Source: JAUNSR01 sp036655755
GTDB lineage: Bacteria > Bacteroidota > Bacteroidia > Bacteroidales > JAUNSR01
DNA length: 8,447 nucleotides
Assembly: GCA_036655755.1 (NCBI GenBank)
Contig: JAVVPN010000108.1
Coordinates: 1 to 8,447, forward strand
Reading direction: 5' to 3'
The notes under the pieces were generated by a model, which ran no database searches, had not been told where the DNA came from, and saw only the letters and a program-made list of their open reading frames with translations. Positions 1 to 6,558 of this stretch are shown in pieces; position 1 is the stretch's first letter, and each line of letters begins with the position of its first letter. The position numbers and the translations under genes are program-made.

Positions 1-15
1 CCGCCGTTTTTACAG

Positions 16-49
16 AAGCCCGTTGATCGAAAGATTGACGGGCTTTTTT
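16..49 (+). terminator. Intrinsic terminator of an upstream gene
   Basis: Positions 16-28 pair with 33-45 in an unbroken 13-bp stem with two G-U pairs (24/37 and 25/36). The stem is capped by a GAAA tetraloop (29-32) and contains a GC-rich core, GCCCG/CGGGC. A run of six T (44-49) overlaps the base of the stem and continues past it. This is the classic rho-independent form and fits termination of a + strand transcript entering from before the window. The complement strand has no T-run after the stem, so it is unlikely to be bidirectional. Bases 1-15 are too short to identify the upstream gene. Confidence 0.92.
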
Positions 50-136
50 GTTTTCAAGCTGAAGGTTATTGAAAATTTTAGTGCTTCTAATGACTTTAAG
101 GAATATAGAATATACTCTGGGATTCTTAAAAACAAT

Positions 137-165
137 CTTGTTATTTACATTTGTAAATAAACAAG
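137..165. repeat. Near-perfect inverted repeat upstream of sbcD
   Basis: CTTGTTATTTAC (137-148) is complementary to 153-165 over all 12 positions, with one bulged A (161) and a 4-nt loop ATTT (149-152). It could be a protein-binding operator or an RNA hairpin in the sbcDC leader. The following GCATTTTATT is too poor in T to make a convincing terminator. Confidence 0.7.
146..153 (+). promoter_or_regulatory. Weak candidate -7 box for sbcDC
   Basis: TACATTTG matches the Bacteroides -7 consensus TAnnTTTG exactly, but no TTTG -33 box lies 19-21 nt upstream. The octamer overlaps the left arm and loop of the inverted repeat at 137-165. If it is used, the leader would be about 100 nt and a protein binding the repeat would block the promoter. 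This is weak evidence; AT-rich sequence makes chance matches common. Confidence 0.25.
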
Positions 166-265
166 GCATTTTATTAGAGTTCGAATTCTATTTTGCAGGT
201 AAATAATATAGAAATCGGTATATTAGGCTTTGATTTTTTTCTTTAAAAATTGAAATGACAGATAA

Positions 266-1519
266 ATGGGAATAAAAATATTACATACCGGAGATTGGCA
301 TTTGGGTCAGAAATTTTATGATTATGATCGAACGCCCGAGCATAGAGCCTTTTTAGATTGGCTTATTAATTATATAAAGGTAGAAAATGTTGATGTATTA
401 TTAATCGCAGGGGATATTTTTGATGTAGCTAATCCGTCTTCACTTGCTCAACGGTTATTTTATAATTTTCTATATGAAGTAACTCAATGTGTAAAAGGAT
501 TACAAATTATTCTGATAGCCGGAAACCATGACAGTGCGGCCAGGCTTGAAGCTCCGAGTGTATTAATGGAAGTATTCAATATTACCATAGTTGGAAGTAT
601 CAAACGAAAACCGGATGATAATTCAATAGATTGGTCGTCATTAATAATTCCCTTAAAAGATAAATCAACCCAAAATACGATTGCTTATTGTTTGGCTGTT
701 CCTTTCCTTCGGAATGGCGATTTTGATATAACTATAGAACAAGACCATTCTTATACAGACGCTGTGCGTAATTTCTATCAAAATTTATATGAAGAAGTAG
801 CTCAAATAAATCAAGATAATCTACCTATAATTGCAATGGGCCATTTACACACCTCAAATGCTATGTTATCAGATTCAGAACGAGGAATTCGTGGTGGTTT
901 GGAAGTTGTGGATATAAATAGTTTTCATCCCAATATCGCATATGTTGCTCTTGGACATATACATAAAGCTCAAAAGGTAGGAGGTTTTTCTCATATCAGA
1001 TATGCCGGCAGTCCCATCCCAATGTCATTTTCAGAAGCAAATTACAAACACCAGGTTGTAGATGTAAGAATAGATGGCGTAAATCCTATTGAAATTCAAT
1101 CAGTTGAAATTCCTTTAAAAGTGGAATTGAAAAGAGCCGGTTTACCTAATCAGCCATTATCCAAAGAACAACTTTTTGAATTTCTCGATCAATTGCCAGA
1201 GTTAACACCTGATTTGAATGTAGAAGATGCTCCGTATCTTGAAGTTAATGTATTATTAGATGGACCAGATCTTCTGATTAATCAAGAAATTAAAGATGCT
1301 TTAAATAATAAATATGTGCGATTAGCCAGAAATGTAGCTTATTATCCATCGGTTAAAGATGTTGAAATTATTGATATTCAGAATATTGAGGAATTAAAGG
1401 AAATATCGCCGTTGGAATTATTACAAAAATATTATCAAAATAAATATGATGTGATAATGCCTGATGAATTAACTGCTTTATTTAATGAAATAATATCCGA
1501 TTTAGACCAGAAAGATTAA
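266..1519 (+). CDS. sbcD: SbcD, exonuclease subunit of SbcCD (Mre11 family)
   Basis: This is the nuclease subunit of the SbcCD complex, the bacterial counterpart of Mre11-Rad50. With SbcC it cuts DNA hairpins and degrades double-stranded ends in an ATP-dependent, Mn2+-requiring way. The 417 residues are close to the roughly 400 usual for the family. The metallophosphoesterase motifs are all present in order: D10-W-H12-L-G, GD50IFD, GN87H88DS, GH193LH and GH231IH233, followed by the family's YAGSPIPMSFSE (residues 247-258). Residues from about 285 to the end form the SbcD C-terminal capping region. The start at 266 puts the first motif ten residues in, as in E. coli SbcD, so it is very likely correct. 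No Shine-Dalgarno sequence is visible. It is the first gene of a two-gene operon, ending 12 nt before sbcC. It is AT-rich (19 of 60 bases are G or C at 421-480). Confidence 0.96.
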   Translation: MGIKILHTGDWHLGQKFYDYDRTPEHRAFLDWLINYIKVENVDVLLIAGDIFDVANPSSLAQRLFYNFLYEVTQCVKGLQIILIAGNHDSAARLEAPSVLMEVFNITIVGSIKRKPDDNSIDWSSLIIPLKDKSTQNTIAYCLAVPFLRNGDFDITIEQDHSYTDAVRNFYQNLYEEVAQINQDNLPIIAMGHLHTSNAMLSDSERGIRGGLEVVDINSFHPNIAYVALGHIHKAQKVGGFSHIRYAGSPIPMSFSEANYKHQVVDVRIDGVNPIEIQSVEIPLKVELKRAGLPNQPLSKEQLFEFLDQLPELTPDLNVEDAPYLEVNVLLDGPDLLINQEIKDALNNKYVRLARNVAYYPSVKDVEIIDIQNIEELKEISPLELLQKYYQNKYDVIMPDELTALFNEIISDLDQKD

Positions 1520-1531
1520 AAATTCCAAAAG

Positions 1532-4500
1532 ATGAAAATACTTGCAATTCGAGGATGCAATATCGCATCTTTAGAAGGCCCTTTCGAAATAGATTTTACA
1601 CAAGAACCTCTGGTTTCGAGTGGCATATATGCCATTACCGGCCCTACAGGAGCTGGTAAATCTACTATACTAGATGCCTTGTCATTAGCTCTTTACGAAA
1701 ATACGCCACGATTAACCAAAGCCGGAGAAAACAAAATACCGGATGTTAAAACCGCTTTGGTAGGAGTAAATAATCCGGTTACCCTAATGCGAAGGGGGGC
1801 AACTGAGGCTTACGCCGAAGTTGATTTTATAGGAATCGACGGAATCGCTTATCGTTCTCGATGGAGTGTGCGCCGAGGACATAGAAAAGCCCATAACCCT
1901 ATCCAAGCACCCTCTGTCATATTGACTCGGATAGATAATAATGCTGAATTTCCGGAGAAGAAGAAAGGAACTTTAGCCGAAATTAGCAGATTGGTGGGAC
2001 TAACTTATGATCAGTTTACTCGTACGGTATTATTAGCTCAAGGGGATTTCGCTTTATTTTTGAAAGCGAATGATAGTGATCGCGCTTCGTTATTAGAAAA
2101 ACTTACAGGTACCTCGATTTATACTCAAATTTCTATGCGCATTTATGCTCGTACAGAAGAGGTTCGTAAGGAACTAGAAAATTTGAGAACCAGAATGGGG
2201 GATAATCATCTACTTTCTGATGAAGAGATTGAAAAATATAATAAAGAGCTGAATGAACTAGATATTCAACTCAGATCAGTCGAAAAAGAATATCAAGATG
2301 CTCAACATATGCAGACTTGGTTTTTGGATGAAGAAAAATTTAAACAACAAATATCCCTATCCCTTCAGAAATTATCGGACGAAAATCAGGAAAAAGAACA
2401 AGAAGCCAAAAATTATAATCTCTTGCAAGAGATTGCATTAACATCCGAAGGATTCTCTTTCTTAAAAGATAAAAGAGAATTATATAATAGATTATCTGTA
2501 TTGACAAATCAGATTGAAGAATTACAAACTCAAATAGCCTATCAAAAAGAGCAATCGTCAGCTCAAGAACAATTGTTTGAAAAAGCAGAGAATGATTTAA
2601 AAACGTTTGAACTTCAAGAGGAAACGTATAATCAGCAAATGCAGAAAGCCAATACTTCCGAGAGTAAGCTGAAGGATGCGGAATATTCATTCAATGAAGA
2701 GTATAAATTGCTAGAAGCCAGTCAAAAACGAAAACAAGATAAGCTTCAACAAATTGAAAAGTACCAAAAACAATATCAACAATCAGATAACAACCGTAAA
2801 TTATCTGCAGACTGGTTGGCTAAATATGAGGAACGTAAAGAGGTAGCCGAAAATCACACGCTGATTCTTCATCATCTGAAACAAGCAGAGACCTATTTGG
2901 ATAAAATAAATACACTCTCTATCCAAGAAAAAACAGAAGTATCAACATTCGATGATTTGAAAAAAGCGTTTTTCGAAAATCAAAAATTGGAGGAAAACAG
3001 CCGAAAATCATATGCAGATGTACAGGGAAAAAAGCTTCAGAAAAAGCAAGAATTAGATAAAACCAATCTTCAAAGTGTCAAAGATAGTCTCGAAAAAGAG
3101 AATATTCATTGTACTTATTTACAGAATCTGATAAGAATATGGGAATTAACACTCCCTTTAAAAAAGGAATTTGAGAACAATGTATCGGGTCTAAAAACGC
3201 TCGAACCAGAATTAAGAGAGTCCCAAAATAAATTGAGCGAAAGCGAAAAAACACTTCTTGTTTTACAAGGTAAATTTGAAATAGCAGAGCAGGTATACAA
3301 CCGCACACTCCAGGCTGCGAATGAAAATGTCGCGGCAATGCGGGCTACTTTGCAAGAAAACGAACCATGTCCTGTTTGCGGAAGTACGCATCATCCTTAC
3401 CACAGTCTGGTTGATCAACATTTCCGCCAATTGCTGAAAGAAGCAAAAGACTCCTTTGACCAATTGAAAGAAACCAAGGAACAATTAAATGATACGGTAG
3501 CAAATTTACGCATCAAAATCTCTGTAAATAATGAAAAAATTGCGAGTTTAATACGCCGAAATGAAGAATTGCGACAAAATTTGGCTCAATTGCAAGAGCA
3601 ATGGAATGAAAACATACTTTCTTCTCGATTTTCGACAGAAGTGGTTGGTGCTAAAGAAGATATGTTAGTTGAAGCTTTAAATCAGTCGAATGCTTGTATT
3701 GCTCAGTATGATAAAGAGATAGCTTTGATAGAAACTCTCAAAAAAGAGGTGGAAGAACTTGAAAAAGAAGAGAGTCTTAAAGAGCTGCGATTAGTTGAGT
3801 TGCAACATAAATTGGCAACTCAGCAAGAGCGACTAAGTGCTTCGGAAAATAAAATTAACTCCATTCGCACGCAGATTGAGGAACAAAACATCCTGCTTGA
3901 TAAAGATTTGTCGGCAGTCGACGGGTATTTCCGTAGTGCCGATTGGCGTATGAATTGGAAACAAGATGTCGCTAAATTTTTAACAGCGATTCAAGAGTTT
4001 ACCAATTCCTGGAATGAAAATCAGAAACAGCTTGAACTGAGCCATAATCAGATGCAGCAATTTCAAAGTAATATTGAAATTGAAGAACAAACGCTGAAAT
4101 CCCTCTCTGAAGAATATCAACGTTTGGAGCAATCATGTGGGCAGAAGCAGCAAAATATTACAGCTATTAAAAAAGAATTGTTTCAGCTTTTAGGAGGAAA
4201 ATCCATACAAGAACTAGAAAAAGCCCATACAAATGAAAAGGAAAATTTGACTAAATGTAAAGAGCTGATAAATCAAAAATGGAATACGATAAAAGAGAGT
4301 TTGGCCAAACTTTCGGGCGAACTCCAAGCTGTCGAAAAACAGCAAAAGGAGCACACCGCCCAACTTACTCAGGCAACCTTATCTTTTGATGAATGGTTAC
4401 AAGGATTAAACAATACGAATAATACTTCTTATACGGAAACAAGGATATCCGAATTAATGGCGATTCCCGCTGAATGGATTAAAGAAAAAGAAGCGATCCA

Positions 4501-5260
4501 TGCTCGGATGGAGCGCGCTATTCTCGAAATAAAAGCAGAGTTAAAAACCCATCAGCAAAATTTGGAAGATCATAATACAAAAAAGCCAGCCGATTTCACT
4601 CTACAGGATGCTTTGAATATTATGAACGAAAAAAAGCAGGTAAAAGAAAATATCGACCAGCAACGCATCCATATAAAATCAATGCTCAACCAAAATACTG
4701 AGCGAATGCATTTGTTGACCGGTCTGCAAGCTCTTTTCGAAGCAAAGAGAAGTGAATATGATAACTGGAGCAAGTTGAATGCAGAGATCGGGAAGGCAGA
4801 CGGAGGTAAGTTTAAACATATTGCACAAAGCTATACCCTTGATCTTCTGTTGCAAACTGCCAATATGCATATCCGAACCATTGCACCCCGCTATCGACTG
4901 CAGCGTATCCCCGAATCGCTCTCTCTATTGGTAGTCGATCGCGACATGTGCGATCAGATTCGTTCCGTACATTCACTTTCCGGAGGAGAAACCTTTTTGG
5001 TATCTTTATCTCTTGCACTGGGCTTATCTTCGCTATCTTCAAAACAGATGAACATTGAAAGCCTGTTTATTGATGAAGGATTTGGTTCACTCGATGAAGA
5101 AAGCCTAATGATGGCAATGGATGCACTCGAATCTTTACGCCTGCAAGGGCGTAAAGTAGGAGTAATCACCCATGTAAAAGAGATGACAGAACGTATTACT
5201 ACACGTATTCAGGTAGTTAAGCAACAAAATGGGGCTTCTAAAATCATGTTGGCGCAATAG
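1532..5260 (+). CDS. sbcC: SbcC, ATPase subunit of SbcCD (Rad50 family)
   Basis: This SMC-like ATPase partners SbcD: its head domains dimerise on ATP and its coiled-coil arms join through a zinc hook. The N-terminal half-head carries Walker A GPTGAGKST (37-45) and the Q-loop LLAQGDF (Q170). Two long Glu/Gln/Lys/Leu-rich coiled-coil arms (about 200-610 and 620-1100) flank the hook C613-P-V-C616, almost exactly mid-protein. The C-terminal half-head has the signature SLSGGE (1148-1153), Walker B SLFIDE (1177-1182), D-loop SLD (1186-1188) and H-loop H1214. At 1242 residues it is longer than E. coli SbcC (about 1048), and the extra length lies in the arms. The start at 1532 follows sbcD by 12 nt and places Walker A where the family has it. 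There is no frameshift or missing motif. A strong stem-loop follows the stop codon. Confidence 0.96.
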   Translation: MKILAIRGCNIASLEGPFEIDFTQEPLVSSGIYAITGPTGAGKSTILDALSLALYENTPRLTKAGENKIPDVKTALVGVNNPVTLMRRGATEAYAEVDFIGIDGIAYRSRWSVRRGHRKAHNPIQAPSVILTRIDNNAEFPEKKKGTLAEISRLVGLTYDQFTRTVLLAQGDFALFLKANDSDRASLLEKLTGTSIYTQISMRIYARTEEVRKELENLRTRMGDNHLLSDEEIEKYNKELNELDIQLRSVEKEYQDAQHMQTWFLDEEKFKQQISLSLQKLSDENQEKEQEAKNYNLLQEIALTSEGFSFLKDKRELYNRLSVLTNQIEELQTQIAYQKEQSSAQEQLFEKAENDLKTFELQEETYNQQMQKANTSESKLKDAEYSFNEEYKLLEASQKRKQDKLQQIEKYQKQYQQSDNNRKLSADWLAKYEERKEVAENHTLILHHLKQAETYLDKINTLSIQEKTEVSTFDDLKKAFFENQKLEENSRKSYADVQGKKLQKKQELDKTNLQSVKDSLEKENIHCTYLQNLIRIWELTLPLKKEFENNVSGLKTLEPELRESQNKLSESEKTLLVLQGKFEIAEQVYNRTLQAANENVAAMRATLQENEPCPVCGSTHHPYHSLVDQHFRQLLKEAKDSFDQLKETKEQLNDTVANLRIKISVNNEKIASLIRRNEELRQNLAQLQEQWNENILSSRFSTEVVGAKEDMLVEALNQSNACIAQYDKEIALIETLKKEVEELEKEESLKELRLVELQHKLATQQERLSASENKINSIRTQIEEQNILLDKDLSAVDGYFRSADWRMNWKQDVAKFLTAIQEFTNSWNENQKQLELSHNQMQQFQSNIEIEEQTLKSLSEEYQRLEQSCGQKQQNITAIKKELFQLLGGKSIQELEKAHTNEKENLTKCKELINQKWNTIKESLAKLSGELQAVEKQQKEHTAQLTQATLSFDEWLQGLNNTNNTSYTETRISELMAIPAEWIKEKEAIHARMERAILEIKAELKTHQQNLEDHNTKKPADFTLQDALNIMNEKKQVKENIDQQRIHIKSMLNQNTERMHLLTGLQALFEAKRSEYDNWSKLNAEIGKADGGKFKHIAQSYTLDLLLQTANMHIRTIAPRYRLQRIPESLSLLVVDRDMCDQIRSVHSLSGGETFLVSLSLALGLSSLSSKQMNIESLFIDEGFGSLDEESLMMAMDALESLRLQGRKVGVITHVKEMTERITTRIQVVKQQNGASKIMLAQ

Positions 5261-5298
5261 CGTTGTTCGTGTGACTTATAATACGACTTTCCTGGCCC

Positions 5299-5356
5299 GA
5301 TTAACAGAATGATAAATAAAACGTTATTTTTATTTGTTATTCTGTTAATTCTTTTG
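5299..5356 (+). terminator. Long stem-loop terminator after sbcC
   Basis: Positions 5300-5321 pair with 5328-5349 in an uninterrupted 22-bp stem containing two G-U pairs (5311/5338 and 5313/5336). An outer G-U pair at 5299/5350 is also possible. The loop is 6 nt (5322-5327), and the outer 11 bp (5300-5310 with 5339-5349) are perfect. The stem is followed by TTCTTTTG. It starts about 40 nt after the sbcC stop, so it most likely ends the sbcDC transcript. The stem is AT-rich and the T-tail is broken by one C, so termination may be leaky. Its 3' arm doubles as part of the thi promoter candidate. Confidence 0.75.
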
Positions 5357-5364
5357 TTCATTTG
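5333..5364 (+). promoter_or_regulatory. Bacteroides-type promoter candidate for the thi operon
   Basis: A -33 box TTTG (5333-5336) is followed after 20 nt by TTCATTTG (5357-5364). The latter matches the Bacteroides -7 consensus TAnnTTTG except for T in place of A at position 2. The 19-21 nt gap known for these promoters is met. Transcription would then start at about 5368-5373, immediately before the first base used in the riboswitch structures (5375), which supports the assignment independently. The -33 box lies inside the 3' arm of the sbcDC terminator. Confidence 0.6.
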
Positions 5365-5374
5365 TCGCAAATCA

Positions 5375-5461
5375 GAAACAAGGGGGTGCTTTTCCCATTC
5401 AGGAAAAGCTGAGATTATACCCTATGAACCTGACGCGGTTAGTACCGCCGGAGGGATTGTT
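5375..5461 (+). promoter_or_regulatory. TPP riboswitch aptamer (thi box)
   Basis: This is the thiamin pyrophosphate-sensing RNA that controls the thi operon. The conserved blocks appear in order: GGGGGTGC (5382-5389), CTGAGA (5409-5414), ACCC (5419-5422), TGAACCTGA (5425-5433), and TTAGTACCG (5439-5447) leading into GGAGGGA (5450-5456). The expected helices can be drawn. P1 is AACAA (5377-5381) with TTGTT (5457-5461). P2 is GGGT (5384-5387) with ACCC. P3 is an 8-bp stem, 5388-5395 with 5402-5409, with a 6-nt loop. P5 is GCGGT (5435-5439) with ACCGC (5444-5448). Placement before thiD-thiS-thiE-thiG agrees with feedback repression by the pathway's end product. Confidence 0.96.
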
Positions 5462-5470
5462 GAGTTTTGC

Positions 5471-5533
5471 GTATATTTTCATTACCCGATGAAAAGTACC
5501 CTCTTGTTTCATTGTAACTTAATAAATGAAACA
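5471..5533 (+). promoter_or_regulatory. Riboswitch expression platform sequestering the thiD start
   Basis: Two hairpins can form when the aptamer is folded. The first spans 5471-5499: TTTTCAT (5476-5482) pairs with ATGAAAA (5489-5495), extended by GTA (5471-5473) with TAC (5497-5499). The second pairs TGTTTCATT (5505-5513) with AATGAAACA (5525-5533), a perfect 9-bp stem that encloses the thiD ATG (5526-5528). The alternative fold pairs 5491-5510 with 5375-5394 of the aptamer over 20 positions (18 Watson-Crick, 2 G-U), which would free the start codon. No T-run follows either hairpin, so control appears translational rather than by termination. The pairings are seen in the sequence; the switching direction is inferred. 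Confidence 0.7.
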
Positions 5534-6377
5534 GAAGATTTATCCCACCGCACTTACCATTGCCGGATCCGATAGTGGAGGAGGCGCCGGTATCCAAGCC
5601 GATCTTAAAACATTTTCATCCTTAGGTGTTTATGGAGCTTCTGTGATTACAGCCATAACAGCCCAGAATACATTAGGAGTACAAGCCGTTCATCCCGTTC
5701 CTGCTGATATCATCAAAGCTCAGTGCGAAGCAGTTTGTTCTGATCTTAATATTCATGTTATAAAACTGGGGATGCTACATTCTCCGGCAACCGTTGAGAT
5801 TGTAGCCGAAATCATCCAAAAATATCAGATTCCTTATGTTATAACCGATCCTGTAATGGTTGCTACTAGCGGCGATCCACTTATTCTGGATGAAACTGTC
5901 CGCAAGATGGAATCTCTGTTATTTCCGCTCACAACTTTACTTACACCCAATACCCATGAAGCCGCTCGATTCACAGGAATTGATATTCAGTCGATTGAGG
6001 ATCAGAGTTGTGCAGGTGAAATCCTTTTGCAGAAAGGGTGTCAGGCCGTATTGATGAAAGGCGGGCATTTAGCAGACGGTACCAAAACCGATCTGTTTAT
6101 TACTCCATCCCAATCCCCGCTTCATCTTACAGCACCCACTATCGATACTTTTAATACGCATGGCACCGGTTGTACATTATCGTCGGCTATAGCTGCTTAT
6201 CTCGCATTAGGATATACTTTAAAAGAGGCTGTAACAGCCGCCAAAACCTATATAACCGAAGCGTTAAAAGCTGGTTCCGATATACGCGTAGGCGATGGAC
6301 ACGGGCCTGTAAATCACTTCTTTAATCCATATATTTTACATCCAATACGCACTCATTATGCAGATATCAGTAAATAA
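5526..6377 (+). CDS. thiD: ThiD, HMP/HMP-phosphate kinase
   Basis: This cytoplasmic kinase of the ribokinase-like family phosphorylates hydroxymethylpyrimidine (HMP) and then HMP-phosphate, giving the HMP-pyrophosphate that ThiE uses. Its 283 residues compare with about 266 in E. coli. Visible motifs are the substrate-binding AGSDSGGGAGIQADLKTF (13-30), DPVM (108-111), LLTPNTHEA (138-146) and the anion-hole/catalytic NTHGTGCTLSSA (210-221), with C216 at the expected place. It is a single-domain form, with no ThiE or TenA fusion. The start at 5526 puts the GSDSGGG motif at residue 14, as expected, and is the codon buried by the leader hairpin. It is the first gene of the thi operon under the TPP riboswitch. 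Its last 20 nt overlap thiS, which slightly lengthens the C-terminus. Confidence 0.95.
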   Translation: MKQKIYPTALTIAGSDSGGGAGIQADLKTFSSLGVYGASVITAITAQNTLGVQAVHPVPADIIKAQCEAVCSDLNIHVIKLGMLHSPATVEIVAEIIQKYQIPYVITDPVMVATSGDPLILDETVRKMESLLFPLTTLLTPNTHEAARFTGIDIQSIEDQSCAGEILLQKGCQAVLMKGGHLADGTKTDLFITPSQSPLHLTAPTIDTFNTHGTGCTLSSAIAAYLALGYTLKEAVTAAKTYITEALKAGSDIRVGDGHGPVNHFFNPYILHPIRTHYADISK

Positions 6378-6558
6378 TCAGCCCATTCAGGTTGAAACTA
6401 ACCTTACGCTTTCACAACTCTTGCCATTACTCAACCGTAGTTCGCAAGGAATAGCCATTGCCATTAACCAGCAGGTTATTATGCGCTCAAAGTGGGAGGA
6501 AACAATACTCCAGGAAGATGATTCGGTATTGATTATCCAGGCAACCTGCGGAGGATGA
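6358..6558 (+). CDS. thiS: ThiS, sulfur carrier protein for thiazole synthesis
   Basis: This ubiquitin-fold carrier is adenylated at its C-terminal Gly-Gly by ThiF, converted to the thiocarboxylate, and then donates sulfur to ThiG. At 66 residues it has the length of E. coli ThiS. It ends in ATCGG, with the required terminal diglycine at 65-66. It also shows the family's GIAIAINQQVIMRSKWEE core (32-49) and a LQEDDSVLIIQA strand before the tail. The start overlaps the end of thiD by 20 nt and the stop overlaps the next start by 4 nt (ATGA), so translation is probably coupled. No Shine-Dalgarno sequence precedes it. Confidence 0.93.
   Translation: MQISVNNQPIQVETNLTLSQLLPLLNRSSQGIAIAINQQVIMRSKWEETILQEDDSVLIIQATCGG

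Larger units (their letters stand above)
50..265. other. Gene-free region upstream of sbcD
   Basis: These roughly 215 AT-rich bases contain no credible coding sequence. They hold a near-perfect inverted repeat at 137-165 and an imperfect palindrome at 175-190 (TAGAGTTC/GAATTCTA, 7 of 8 positions complementary, centred on TTCGAA). A tandem GAATATA pair lies at 101-114. The sbcDC promoter should lie here because the preceding transcript is terminated at 16-49. I see no Shine-Dalgarno sequence before the sbcD start; the bases just upstream are A-rich, as is usual in Bacteroidota. Confidence 0.6.

Noticed and set aside
2340..5169. Several short - strand open frames of 63-116 codons
   Set aside because: All are antisense to sbcC coding sequence, overlap one another in part, and have no recognisable motif or start context.
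5471..5499. Hairpin after the aptamer as a transcription terminator
   Set aside because: The stem is AT-rich and followed by CCTCTTGTTTC rather than a T-run, so termination is unlikely; it fits better as part of a translational switch.
5309..5575. Open reading frame of 88 codons with a hydrophobic N-terminus, on the + strand
   Set aside because: It starts inside the terminator stem, runs through the whole riboswitch and overlaps thiD in another frame. The conserved RNA explains these bases, and the protein resembles nothing I recognise.
5860..6054. 64-codon open frame on the + strand inside thiD
   Set aside because: It is out of frame with an intact ThiD and shows no family features.
6550..6554. 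GGAGG as a Shine-Dalgarno sequence for the ThiE-like gene
   Set aside because: It touches the ATG at 6555 with no spacing and simply encodes the end of the terminal Gly-Gly of ThiS, so it is unlikely to work as a ribosome binding site.
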